Source: Verrucomicrobiota bacterium
GTDB taxonomy: Bacteria; Verrucomicrobiota; Kiritimatiellia; SS1-B-03-39; UBA6053
DNA: 64,000 nucleotides
Assembly (NCBI GenBank): GCA_020831625.1
Contig: JAFIGD010000007.1
Location: 62,001 to 126,000 of the forward strand
Direction of reading: 5' to 3'
Part shown: one piece after another, positions 34,187 to 44,100 of the stretch
Position numbering within the stretch: the stretch's first letter is position 1
How the letters are laid out: each line of letters opens with the position of its first letter
The notes under the pieces: generated by a model
What the model was told of the DNA's origin: nothing
Database searches by the model: none
Seen by the model: the letters and a program-made list of their open reading frames with translations, nothing else
Program-made: the position numbers and the translations under genes

Positions 34187-35734
34187 TCAGCCTTTCACCA
34201 AAATAACATTCATGCCGAAGACCTCTTCAAACATTTGGCCTTTCACGCGGAGGGCACTGTTTTCGAGGTGGAGGTTTTCCACGCCGGGGACGCGGATAAA
34301 AAAGGTGTCCTCGCGGCGTTCGCAGAGAATGGTGGGGATGCTGCGGCCGCGGGAGCGGGCGAGGGCGTCGGCGACGCGGAGGATGGCGGCGAGCTGCTGA
34401 ACCGCGAGGCGGTCTCGGCGGGGCAGGGCCTGATAGTAGGGATGGGTGGGTTTCGGAGGCGAGCGCCGGTGGTAGCGGGCGATGTTGGCGACGATGCGGC
34501 TGTCGCGGCGGCCGAGGCCGAAAATGGTTTCATTCGCGAGAATGTACATGGAGTGTTTGTGATGACTGTTCGCGGAAATGAACGTGCCGATTTCATGCAG
34601 CCAGCCCGCGATTTCGAGCAGCACCCGGTAGCGGGGGCTGAGACGGTGCTCCTCGGTCAGGGTGTCGAAAAGTTGCAGACTGAGGGAGGAGACTTCGCGC
34701 CCGTGGTGTTCGTCCACACCGTATTTGCGTCCGAGCTGCAGGGCGGAATCGAGCATCTGGGTGACGTATCCCTGGGACCAGCTTTCGGCCTGCGACAATT
34801 CCTGCAACAGGCCGTCGCGCATGGTGAAACCGCTGACATACAGGGTTTTGCAGCCGATGTCCTCCGCAAGCCGGGCGGTGGCGAAGAGGGCCGGCGCAAG
34901 AGTTTCCGCTTCGGAAAAGGTGAGGTTGAAAGTTTCGACGGCGTCCTCGACGGTGAGACCGACGAATTGGTCGGCGATGCGTTTCCAGTCTTTCAGCGAA
35001 ACGGCCTGGGGGGCGGCTCGGTCCCATTCGGGGTTGACCTGCATGGCGGCAAAGCGGGCGTCGCCGCCCAGAACGACGAGGTTTTGGGTGCGCTGCTTGA
35101 ATTCGCCGCCGAGCTGGTGGAGGGCGTTGGCGACCTCCTGTTCCAGCACATCCCGGACGAGACTGAGCGGGGTGCGCTGTTGATCGAGGAGGTTGCGCAG
35201 GCGGAGGGAGCCGAGGCGGAACACGCGGGCGTCGACGATGTTCTCGCCGGACAGGGAGAGGAGTTCGGTGCGGCCGCCGCCGATTTCCGCGAGCAGGGTG
35301 TTTTTGGGGCGTTTGCCGGGACTGCGCAGGAAGGGAAGCACGCTGAGGTAGGTGAGCCGGGTGGCCTCGGCGTCGTCAATCACCTCGATTTCGATGCCGG
35401 TGGCCATGGCGACGCGGTCGATGAGGGCGTCGCGGTTGGCGGCCTCCTGCACGGCGGAACTGGCCACGGCGCGGACATCGTCGGGGGCGACGCGGTATTC
35501 CCGCATGATTTGCTGGAAGCTTTCGAGAATCCGCACGCATTCCTCAATGGTGTGGCGGCGGATCCGTCCTTTGGTGAACACATCCTGCCCGAGGCGCACG
35601 GACTGATTGAGTTTTTCGAGGAAGTGGATGCCGCCCTGGGCGTCGATATCCGCGAGCGCCATGCGAATGGCGGCGGTGCCGATATCGATAACGGCGACGG
35701 TGCGGGTGGCGGGGTGGATGGAGGGGTCACTCAT
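34187..35734 (-). CDS. ppx: Ppx/GppA exopolyphosphatase with C-terminal HD-type domain
   Basis: This 515-residue protein has an actin-fold Ppx/GppA phosphatase region (AVIDIGTAAIRMALADID near the start, AEIGGGRTELLSL in the middle) and a C-terminal HD-like helical domain (GWLHEIGTFISANSHHKHSMYILAN). It should release phosphate from polyphosphate ends or hydrolyse pppGpp. The start at 35734 overlaps the ROK gene stop (ATGA), and an in-frame extension upstream would lie inside the ROK gene. Its direct coupling with ppk suggests balanced synthesis and breakdown. Confidence 0.93.
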   Translation of the reverse strand: MSDPSIHPATRTVAVIDIGTAAIRMALADIDAQGGIHFLEKLNQSVRLGQDVFTKGRIRRHTIEECVRILESFQQIMREYRVAPDDVRAVASSAVQEAANRDALIDRVAMATGIEIEVIDDAEATRLTYLSVLPFLRSPGKRPKNTLLAEIGGGRTELLSLSGENIVDARVFRLGSLRLRNLLDQQRTPLSLVRDVLEQEVANALHQLGGEFKQRTQNLVVLGGDARFAAMQVNPEWDRAAPQAVSLKDWKRIADQFVGLTVEDAVETFNLTFSEAETLAPALFATARLAEDIGCKTLYVSGFTMRDGLLQELSQAESWSQGYVTQMLDSALQLGRKYGVDEHHGREVSSLSLQLFDTLTEEHRLSPRYRVLLEIAGWLHEIGTFISANSHHKHSMYILANETIFGLGRRDSRIVANIARYHRRSPPKPTHPYYQALPRRDRLAVQQLAAILRVADALARSRGRSIPTILCERREDTFFIRVPGVENLHLENSALRVKGQMFEEVFGMNVILVKG

Positions 35735-36717
35735 GAGCAGGAAATGTGTTCGACGTGTTGACGCGCCAGCGCGGCGGCTCCGAGGGTGGCGGCGTGATCG
35801 CCGAGTTGCGCGGGAACGACCGTGAAGCTGTCCGCGTAGGCCTTCATGATCCGGGGTTTCATGGCCTGTTGGACGCGGGGGAGGATAATGTCCGGCATGG
35901 CTTCGACGAGGCCGCCGCCGAGGACAATCACATCCGGAGCGAGGAGATTGACCAGTCCGCCCAGGGCGCGGCCGAGATGGTCGCAGGCATCTTCGACAAG
36001 CTGTTGAACCACGGTGTCGCCGTTGCGGACGGAATCCGCCAGGGTGCCGGAGCGGTAGTCGGCGGGGTCGGAACCGGCGTTGGCTTTGAGCCAGGGGGCC
36101 TGGCCGCGGAGAACGGCGGCGGAGGCGGCGGTGGCGATCGCGAGGCGGCTGGCGACGGCTTCGAGGCAGCCGGTGCGTCCGCATCCGCACCGGGGGCCGT
36201 CGGGGAGGACATTCATATGACCGATTTCCAGGCAGGAGGCGGTTTTGCCGTGAAAGATCCGGCCCTCATACACCAGGCCGCCGCCGAGACCGGTTCCGGG
36301 GAAGACGCCGAGCACGGTGCGGGCCCCCTTGCCCGCGCCGGCGACGGCTTCGCCGAAGATTCCGACATCCACATCGTTGGCCACAGCGGCGGGGACGGAA
36401 AACTGTTTTGTGAGGAGTTTTCGCAGCGGGACATCGGTCCAGCCCAGATTGGCGCTGGAAATGAGGGTTCCGGACGAGAGGTCGAGGGGGCCGGGACAGC
36501 CGATGCCGATGCCGGCGAGGGATTTCGGCTCAATCCCCGCGTCCGCTATGGCGTCTTCGGCGGTGTGGATGAGGCGTTCGATACCTTTCTCCTGTCCTTC
36601 ATCGGCTTTGGTTTTCCGTTTTTTCGCGCCGACGCGTTTCCAGTCGCCGGTGTAAACCTCGGCCAGGATTTTCGTGGCCCCGAGATCGATCCCGAGCCAG
36701 TGGTCCGGCGCACTCAT
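35731..36717 (-). CDS. ROK-family sugar kinase, glucokinase-like
   Basis: This 328-residue ROK kinase has the phosphate loop GIDLGATKI (9-17), catalytic Asp115 (VANDVDVG), the glycine loop PGTGLGGGLV, the sugar-binding EIGH (164-167) and the zinc site CGCGRTGCLE (177-186). EIGH plus the zinc motif suggests glucose, or N-acetylated hexose, as substrate. It is sandwiched, with overlaps, between a methyltransferase gene and ppx-ppk. Actinobacterial polyphosphate glucokinases are ROK proteins but lack the zinc motif, so polyphosphate use here is only a context-based idea. Confidence 0.92.
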   Translation of the reverse strand: MSAPDHWLGIDLGATKILAEVYTGDWKRVGAKKRKTKADEGQEKGIERLIHTAEDAIADAGIEPKSLAGIGIGCPGPLDLSSGTLISSANLGWTDVPLRKLLTKQFSVPAAVANDVDVGIFGEAVAGAGKGARTVLGVFPGTGLGGGLVYEGRIFHGKTASCLEIGHMNVLPDGPRCGCGRTGCLEAVASRLAIATAASAAVLRGQAPWLKANAGSDPADYRSGTLADSVRNGDTVVQQLVEDACDHLGRALGGLVNLLAPDVIVLGGGLVEAMPDIILPRVQQAMKPRIMKAYADSFTVVPAQLGDHAATLGAAALARQHVEHISCS

Positions 36718-37421
36718 CAGATGCAGGTGATTTCCGCAAACTGCAGAAAACGTCCGAAAGACTGGACTTCGATTTGATTCTCCTTGCGCCAGCGGCGGAT
36801 CACATGGCGGTCAATGCTGCGGTTGCTGTCATCCATAATCACGCGGCAGTGCGGATCGAGGCGTTCGCGCATCATGGGAAAGAGACCGTAGCGGCCGCTG
36901 TCGGTCAGGTGACGGGCGGGGCCGTCGCAGATCACAAGCTGAAAGTCGGGGCAGAGTTGATGGTAGGGCACATCGTACCAGTCGAAATCACCGTAGGAGC
37001 GGATGGGGGTATGATGGATGGTGATGTTGCGGAGGCGGTAGCGGTCGACAAGTCCCTGAAGTTTCCGCTGGGTTTCGATATCGTGTTCGAAGGTGTGGAC
37101 ATGATGCCCGCGCCGGCCGGCGGTGACCGCGAGGAGCAGCGAGGAGAGTCCGCTGCCGCATTCGAGCACATTGCCGTGGACCGAGGAGGCTTTCTGGGCC
37201 ATATGGCGGAGATAGGCGCGGCTGTTCTGCCGGAATCCCAACAAAGAACCCACCCATTGAAGATCACTGATCATATAGGTGGGAGGAATGCAATTCGGAT
37301 CGACAACTCTGAGCGCGGCAATAGATTCATCGAGAGTGTTCAGCGGATTCAGACATCCCATCCTGAAACGGGAGGGCAGTTGTTTTAAAAATTTTAGTCC
37401 GCGTTGTGCCGTGCTCCTCAT
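36717..37421 (-). CDS. Class I SAM-dependent methyltransferase-like protein
   Basis: This 234-residue protein has a Rossmann-type motif I, GNVLECGSGLSSLLLAVTA (83-101), an acidic end of strand beta-2 (HTFEHDIETQ) and VICDGPA as a motif IV candidate. This resembles small-molecule or glycan O-methyltransferases of the 'methyltransferase domain 24' kind. The substrate is unknown. It is first in the minus-strand operon; its stop shares one base with the start of the ROK kinase gene. The first 50 residues are basic and helical and may form a cap. Confidence 0.75.
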   Translation of the reverse strand: MRSTAQRGLKFLKQLPSRFRMGCLNPLNTLDESIAALRVVDPNCIPPTYMISDLQWVGSLLGFRQNSRAYLRHMAQKASSVHGNVLECGSGLSSLLLAVTAGRRGHHVHTFEHDIETQRKLQGLVDRYRLRNITIHHTPIRSYGDFDWYDVPYHQLCPDFQLVICDGPARHLTDSGRYGLFPMMRERLDPHCRVIMDDSNRSIDRHVIRRWRKENQIEVQSFGRFLQFAEITCI

Positions 37422-37592
37422 GTCTGCATCTCCGCTGTTTGACGTTGTTTGCTTTTTCTGTTCATGCTCCCATCATATCTTATTTGAACCGTAAAGGTTA
37501 AGAAAGAACGGATTAGAGTTTCGTTATGGGTTTGTTGTGAAATCATGTTCCTTTCCAATGTGCTTGCCAAGGGAATTTTTGAAAAAAATTTT

Positions 37593-37663
37593 GTTTGCAA
37601 ACGGTTCCTGTTCAAAATTGTATCAGGTCTGTTTGGGGATTACACAGTGTAAAGTGACCTGAT
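37593..37663 (+). promoter_or_regulatory. Palindromes in the glycosidase upstream region
   Basis: The 336-bp region between the methyltransferase and glycosidase genes is AT-rich. It contains GTTTGCAAAC (37593-37602), TTACAC-A-GTGTAA (37640-37652), and an outer pair ATCAGGTC (37622-37629) / GACCTGAT (37656-37663) that brackets the second palindrome. Nested dyads of this sort suggest operators or a leader hairpin controlling the downstream polysaccharide genes. I could not pick a confident -35/-10 pair. Confidence 0.45.
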
Positions 37664-37757
37664 TGACTGTTAAGCAAACGGACACTTGTTAATCACTGGC
37701 GGAAAGGACACGTCTATTTTCATGCAAAGATCCAACCTTTCACCTGGAGCCTGGAAA

Positions 37758-40700
37758 ATGAAAAATGTATATTTAATGATCGGTTTGCTGTTCGCAGTCC
37801 CTGGAACAACAGCCTTCGGGAACGTTGTTTCGGTGATTGCCGCGGTCGAGCCGGCCGCGCTTGATTTATCGAGAGGAAGCGGCATGGAGTCTTATGTGAC
37901 CCGTGCATCGATCCCAGCGGAGCATCCGGCTTTCAGCACGGCGCAGCGTTTTTCCGTGGTGAGGACACCGCAACATTCGCATCAACTACAGGTTCAGGCC
38001 GCTTCCGTGCGGGATCTGGCCGAGGGGGAGACCCTTCTTGCCCGCATCACGCTGCGGTCCGGCGATCCCAACCGGGACGCGGTGCGGGTTCCGTTTTTCG
38101 TGCAGGACCGTCAGGCGGGATTCCGCTCCATATTTGATGAGCGACTGGTGGTCGGGCAGGCCTGGGAAACGCATGATTTCGTGATTCCGATTCGCGGGGA
38201 CATGGCGGCGGGGCGTCTGCAGTTCTGTTTGTTTCTGGGGGAAACGGAACAGACGCTGGATTTGGGCCGTTTTGAGGTGATCATGATGGGTCAACATGCC
38301 GCGCGGGATGCTGTTTCCCGCCCGGATGCGGCTGTTTCCGTTTCAGTGCAGGGTGAATATGCGCCGGTGAACGCCTCCCGGAGTTCCATTACCGGAAGTT
38401 TACCCGGGGGATGGGAGGAGGACTCGTCCTGGGCGGATGTGGGCGTGAATTACCGCGCGCAAACGTTGAACCCGTTCGACGGGGACCGCTCCCTTCGGGT
38501 CGAAATCAGCGAGGTGCGGCAGGGCTCGGTGCAGTTCCGGATTCCGAAGGTTCGGGTTTTGCCCTCGCACATGATACGGTTGCGGATCCCGGTGCGCAGC
38601 GAGGACCACCTTACCGGAACGGTGGCCCTCAGGCAGCGCGGCGCCCCGTATGCGGTTTATTGGGAAAACAGTCTCTCCGCCCGCCCGGAATGGGGGGTGA
38701 TCGAATTATTGGCCTCCGTGCGTGACACCGATCCGGAAGCGACGCTGATGTTCAGCTTCAGCAGTCCCGGAACGTTTGAAATCGGCGATTTCGCGATCGA
38801 ATATTTGACGCCCGAGCAGGCGCTGGCGGGACAGTCTTTTGAGGGGAATCTTTTGCAGAGTTCCTCATTCCCGCTTGGATTGACCGCGCCGTGGGCGATC
38901 GGCGCCAACGGAACCACTGAAGAGCATCTTCGCGCGGATCCCGATCATCCGGGACCTTCCGGACTGCCGTCGTTGCGGCTGGAGACCAATCGGTATGAGG
39001 GCCGACCGATGATGCAGATCACCGCACCGTTTATCGGCCGACCCGGAGAGTCGCACACTTTAAGTTTTTGGGCCAAGAGCGAGCGGCCGGGGATGAGGGT
39101 GCATATGCGGATGGGCCCGCCCCGGGAATCGCTATGGCGCGATCCGTGGCAAAAAGACGCCCTGTTAACCACGGAATGGCGGCGATATGAGATGACGGTT
39201 CAGCTGCCCCCGGCTCCGGACATGCTGTACCTTGCCCGTTTCACCAGTCATGACCTTGGCGTGTTTTGGATTGATCAGGTGATGGTGGAGCAATCCGAAG
39301 CGGCCGGACCGTTTCAAACCACCGGGCCGGTGGAGGTGTATGCCGTGCCCGCCCGGGAGTGGGGGCTCTCGTTCGAAGATGAACCCCTTTCGGTTCGCCT
39401 GGCGATGCACGGGCAAATTGACCAGGTTGACCGTGTGAAGGTTGAGGTGCTGGATCTTTACGGCGAGCGCACAGAACTGCCGCCGCTTCCCCCGGAACAG
39501 ACTGAACTCACACTGCCGGATATTCAGACGCTGGGGAGTTTTCTGGTGACACTTACCGCTGTTGACGCGCAGGATCAGCGGCTGGGGCACCCGGCGGAGG
39601 TTTTGCTGCATCGGGTGCGGCAACCCCGGCGCTGGGGTGAGATCGCTTTCGATTCGCCTTTTGGCACGCACGTGGCCTCGACGCCGACCGCGACCCGCAT
39701 GGCCAAGGCTCTCGGGTTCAATTGGAACCGGATGCATTATAAATTCAACTGGACAGGGCTGCAGCGCCCCGACGGCAGTTGGAATTTCGACGGGGCGGAT
39801 GCCCGGATCGCTCCGCACAAGGAGAATGATCTCCTGATTCTGACCCACTTTGGCGGGGTGCCCAAAGAGCACTCCACCCGCAGACCTGAATGGCAGGGGA
39901 ACACCTGGTACCACATGACCGCCGCTCCGCAAATGTCCTCCATGGACGCATTTGAAGAATATTGCCGGCGACTGTTGGAACACGCCGGGGACAGTCTCCA
40001 GGCGGTGGAAACCTGGAACGAGCCTTTTCTCGCCGGATTTTTTGTGGCGGACGTGGTGAATGGACGGCCGGTCCGGGAACGGCCGGAGGTGCTGGCGGAG
40101 TTGAACCGGCGCGCCCGCTCTGCGGTTGAAGCCTCCGGATACACCGGCCTGCTGATGTGGAATGTCGGTCCGCACTACGGCGATTCCGAGCGCGGATTCG
40201 ACGAGGCCGCGCGCGATCTCGGCGCGGCGGACTCCGTGGACGCCTTGAGCTTTCACCGGTACACCAACGCCCGCCTCGGATTTCCGGGGGATCAGTTTGA
40301 TCTGGATTTATCCGTGATCAATGAGGTGTTTGCCGATCATTCCGCCGCCTCGACGATATGGAACAGCGAGGGCGGGCACGGACTCAGTGAGGTTTTCAAC
40401 CTGTATCAGAATATCCCCCCCTTCGGACACCGGGCGCGCGTGAATGCCCAGGCCGCGCAGTATGTCCGGTATTTCCTGTCGAATTTCGCCGCCGGGGTTG
40501 AGAAGGTGTTTATCTACACCCTGTATCCCCAGGACGGCTGGCTGTCGAATTACGGATATCTGAACGTTGACGGGGTTCTCTCGCATATTGCCCCGGTCAC
40601 GTCCAATATGGCCTGGCAGTTGGAAGGAAAGCGCTTTGCCGGGGCGCGGAACCTCCACGACGGCATTCATGCGCAGCTTTATGCCGGCGAAACCGAGAAC

Positions 40701-41066
40701 ACCGTCGTCTTCTTACCCACCGGGCGCGGGGAGGCGGTTCTGCATCACACCGTTCCGGGGCTGCGTATAGACGACCTGTGGGGAAACCCGGCGGAGCCCC
40801 CCCGGAATTTTGTGACCGGGCTGCTCTATCTCAGTGCGCCGGGGCTTACGCTTGATCAGGCCTCAGAGCTGTTGAACGCCTCGTCACCGCCCGCATTCCG
40901 GGTGGTTTCCGCAGAGCCGGAAGCGGCTGCCCCGGCGGCTGCTCCGTCGTCCCCCCGTCCCGCTCCCGCAGAGGCCGGTGACGGAAACCCGGTTTATCTT
41001 GTGGTGATTCTGGTTCTGGCCGCCCTGGTGTTTCTCCCTCTGTTCAAGAATCGATCCGGAGGCTGA
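37758..41066 (+). CDS. Membrane-anchored clan GH-A glycosidase with N-terminal beta-sandwich domains
   Basis: This 1102-residue secreted protein has a signal peptide (MKNVYLMIGLLFAVPGTTAFG), two or three carbohydrate-binding-like beta-sandwiches (about 30-580; one reads GESHTLSFWAKSERPGMRVHM, split here, as in CBM4/9), and a TIM barrel from about 640. Glu755 in ETWNEP is the expected acid/base and Glu871 in IWNSEGG the nucleophile, as in GH39/GH5 (clan GH-A). A Pro/Ala linker and one C-terminal helix (about 1072-1093) with KNRSGG would keep it on a membrane. I start at the ATG at 37758; an upstream in-frame start would bury the signal peptide. The substrate is probably the same glycan as for the sulfatase downstream. 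Confidence 0.83.
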   Translation: MKNVYLMIGLLFAVPGTTAFGNVVSVIAAVEPAALDLSRGSGMESYVTRASIPAEHPAFSTAQRFSVVRTPQHSHQLQVQAASVRDLAEGETLLARITLRSGDPNRDAVRVPFFVQDRQAGFRSIFDERLVVGQAWETHDFVIPIRGDMAAGRLQFCLFLGETEQTLDLGRFEVIMMGQHAARDAVSRPDAAVSVSVQGEYAPVNASRSSITGSLPGGWEEDSSWADVGVNYRAQTLNPFDGDRSLRVEISEVRQGSVQFRIPKVRVLPSHMIRLRIPVRSEDHLTGTVALRQRGAPYAVYWENSLSARPEWGVIELLASVRDTDPEATLMFSFSSPGTFEIGDFAIEYLTPEQALAGQSFEGNLLQSSSFPLGLTAPWAIGANGTTEEHLRADPDHPGPSGLPSLRLETNRYEGRPMMQITAPFIGRPGESHTLSFWAKSERPGMRVHMRMGPPRESLWRDPWQKDALLTTEWRRYEMTVQLPPAPDMLYLARFTSHDLGVFWIDQVMVEQSEAAGPFQTTGPVEVYAVPAREWGLSFEDEPLSVRLAMHGQIDQVDRVKVEVLDLYGERTELPPLPPEQTELTLPDIQTLGSFLVTLTAVDAQDQRLGHPAEVLLHRVRQPRRWGEIAFDSPFGTHVASTPTATRMAKALGFNWNRMHYKFNWTGLQRPDGSWNFDGADARIAPHKENDLLILTHFGGVPKEHSTRRPEWQGNTWYHMTAAPQMSSMDAFEEYCRRLLEHAGDSLQAVETWNEPFLAGFFVADVVNGRPVRERPEVLAELNRRARSAVEASGYTGLLMWNVGPHYGDSERGFDEAARDLGAADSVDALSFHRYTNARLGFPGDQFDLDLSVINEVFADHSAASTIWNSEGGHGLSEVFNLYQNIPPFGHRARVNAQAAQYVRYFLSNFAAGVEKVFIYTLYPQDGWLSNYGYLNVDGVLSHIAPVTSNMAWQLEGKRFAGARNLHDGIHAQLYAGETENTVVFLPTGRGEAVLHHTVPGLRIDDLWGNPAEPPRNFVTGLLYLSAPGLTLDQASELLNASSPPAFRVVSAEPEAAAPAAAPSSPRPAPAEAGDGNPVYLVVILVLAALVFLPLFKNRSGG

Positions 41067-41137
41067 GGTCGCCCCCTTTTTGCCGGAATCCCGCGGCCGG
41101 ACATGAATCTGCGGTCGTAAATGCGGGGATGCCGCGC

Positions 41138-41154
41138 AAGGTTGCGTAAACCTT
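41138..41154. promoter_or_regulatory. Inverted repeat upstream of the sulfatase gene
   Basis: AAGGTT-GCGTA-AACCTT is a perfect 6-5-6 inverted repeat 40 bp before the sulfatase ATG, in a 128-bp intergenic region. It may be an operator or a weak hairpin. No matching site occurs upstream of the glycosidase gene. Confidence 0.35.
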
Positions 41155-41194
41155 GGGTACCCCTTACCCCGTCCGCAGGTGTAGTTTATCCGGT

Positions 41195-44100
41195 ATGAAC
41201 CTGAAACCATCCTCACCGACATCCCTTCTCTGTGCCGCCGCCAGCCTCTTCACGCCGCTTGCCGCGCAGGAAACGCCTTACAATGTGCTGCTGATCACCG
41301 TGGACGATCTGCGGCCGGAACTGCCGGCCTATGGACAGGGACACATCCACGCTCCGAACATGACCCGTTTGACTGACGAGGGGCTCACCTTCAACCGCGC
41401 CTATGTCCAGCAGGCGGTTTGTCAGCCCGCCCGGGCCAACGTGCTGACCGGGGCCCGTCCCGACACCACCCGTATTTACAGTGTTTTCGGAGGCGGCTGG
41501 CCCACCTTCCGCAACACCATGGGGGCGGTGGACACCCTCCCGTCCCTCTTCAAGGACAACGGATACTGGACCGCCGGCTACGGCAAAAATTTTCATCACG
41601 TGGATCTTCCCTCCTGGGACGAACACACGACGTTTTACCAGACCGCGGACCTCTACCAGCGTCCCGAAAACCGAGCCGTGGCCGGCGATGCCTCCCAGCG
41701 GCCCGCCTGGGAGTTTTTTGACGACGCGCTTGAATCCAACACCATGGACGCCAAAGTCGCCGCCGCCGCCGTGCAGGCCATCCGCGACCGCGCCGACGAC
41801 GGTTCGCCCTTTTTCATTGCCGCGGGATTCTGGAAACCGCACCTGCCGTTTTCCGCGCCCCAAAAATACTGGGATCTCTACGACCGCGAAACCCTGCCCA
41901 TCGCGGAGGGATTGGATGCGCTGCCGGTTCAAAACGCGCTGCCCGCCGGATTTTATGATCCGTTTTCCGGGGAACTGACCACCTATCAGGGCGGACGCCC
42001 TCCTTTTGTCGGTCAAACCGCGGAAACCCAGGCCGCGCTGGCAAACGGCACCTTCACCACCAACCAGCAAACCGGTGACGACTGGGGGATCATCACTGTC
42101 AACGGCACCCACATCTATCCCGAGGACTACGTCCGCGAAATCACCCACGGGTACTATGCCTGTGTCAGTTTTATCGACGCCCAAATCGGGAAGATCCTCG
42201 ACGCCCTGGAGGAGGAGGATCTTCTGGACAACACCATTATTGTGCTCTGGGGCGACCACGGGATGCATGTCGGTCAGCACGGCAGTTGGCCCAAGCACAC
42301 CAACATGGAAATCGCCACCCGTTTTCCGTTCATCCTGCACCATCCCGACATGCCCAGCGGCACCCGGGGCGTTTTGACCGACGCGCTGGTGGAGTCGGTG
42401 GATATTATGCCCACCCTCCTCGAACTCGCCGGGGTTCCCCTGCCGACCACGCACGCCCTCGAGGGGGTCAGTCTGGTTCCGCTCATGGACGAGCCGGGCC
42501 AGACCTGGAAAACCGCCGCCTTCAGTCAGTACCCCAGAGAAGTGCCGATGAACTCCGGCATTTGGTACATGGGCTATGCCATGCGCACGGCCACCCACAC
42601 CTACATGCAATGGCGTGAAATGGACGCCACCGACGGCAATCCCATTTCCCTGGCCCAGCGCAACTTCACCATCAGCAACCGTGTCGCTTACGAGGAACTG
42701 TACGACATGGTGATCGATCAGCGGCAAAATCATAATATCGGCGGGGATCCGCAATACCGCGCCCTGATGGACGCCCTCGGTGAAAAAATCAGCACCGCCC
42801 TCACCACAGAGTATGCCAACACCCAGAACGTCGCCTCCGCCGACCCCGCCGCGCCCGGCGCTCACGCGGTCGCCTTCCACGGCGGCACCTCGGTCGGGGA
42901 CACCCTCACCGCCCATTACATCTACGGCGATGCCAACGGCGATCTTGAAAACGGAACCCTGATCGAATGGGTGCGTGCCGAAGACTTCAACGGCCCCTAC
43001 GACACCGTGGTCGGCACCGGAAGCACCTATACCCTGCAGGCCGACGACGCGGACGCCTTTGTGAAACTCAGGGTTACCCCCCAAACCGATGTCGCGCCAA
43101 CCACCGGGGACGCCGTGCTCAGCGCCACCGCCGTGGTCGCGGGTGTCGGCTTCAACGACGGCTCCGGACTTCCCGCGCCCGAAAGCGCCGTTTACGAAGG
43201 TTTTGCCTACGCCTCCGGCGTGATCAGCAGCACCAGCGCGGGCGGTCGCGGCTGGAACGGAGGCTGGTGGGGCAATGACGGCCTCAGTTTCGGCGGTAAC
43301 AGCGGCGCTCAAGCCGTGGATTTCACCTGGAACCATCTGCCCGAAGGGTATCATCACACCCCCGCGGGCCGCGCCGCCACCAACGGGGCCAACAGCAACA
43401 ATCCGTACCGTCAACTGCACGGAGCCCAGACCATTGATCTCGCCCAAAACGGCACCCGCTACTTCAGCTTCCTTTATCAGCACAACGGGTCCGCGCCCAC
43501 CTTTGAGAAGCGTTTTCACGCGGGCACAACGGAAATCCTGAAACTTCAAATCAACGCCGACGGCAGCCTTGGGCTCATCACCCCCGATGAGACCGCCATG
43601 GGGCTGCTCACGCTGGATGCCGACAGCGCGTATGTGGTGCTCGGACGCATTCAGTCCGCCGCCTCCGGCAACGACACCCTCAGCGTCTCCGTGTACAAAG
43701 CGGGGGACACCGTGCCCGCCTCGCCGCCGGTGTTCGCCGCCTCGGTCAGCGTCAACAGCTCCGCGACCCTTGACCGTGTCTTCATGGGCAATCCTTTTAA
43801 CGGCAGCAACACGGGAAACAGTCCCTGGGACGAATTCCACATGGACGCCAACTACGCCGCCGTGGTCGGAACGCCCGACGAGGAGGATGACGGCGGCAGC
43901 GGCCATGTGCCGCCTTTCCTGACTGAACGTTTTGACTACAACGCCGGCGGCATCGCCTCCGGCAACGCGGGTGGAACCGGCTGGGACGGGGGCTGGTTCG
44001 GCAATGCGGAACTCACTTTCGGCGGCAACAGCGGCGCCGCCGCCGCCGACAAAACCTGGAGCACCCCGGACGGATACCATTACATCCCCGAAGGCCGCGC

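Noticed and set aside
37517-37543. Candidate dif site (AGTTTCGTTAT and TGTTGTGAAAT arms) near the skew change
   Set aside because: Only the XerD-like arm resembles the consensus, and the spacer is five rather than six bases; not good enough to call.
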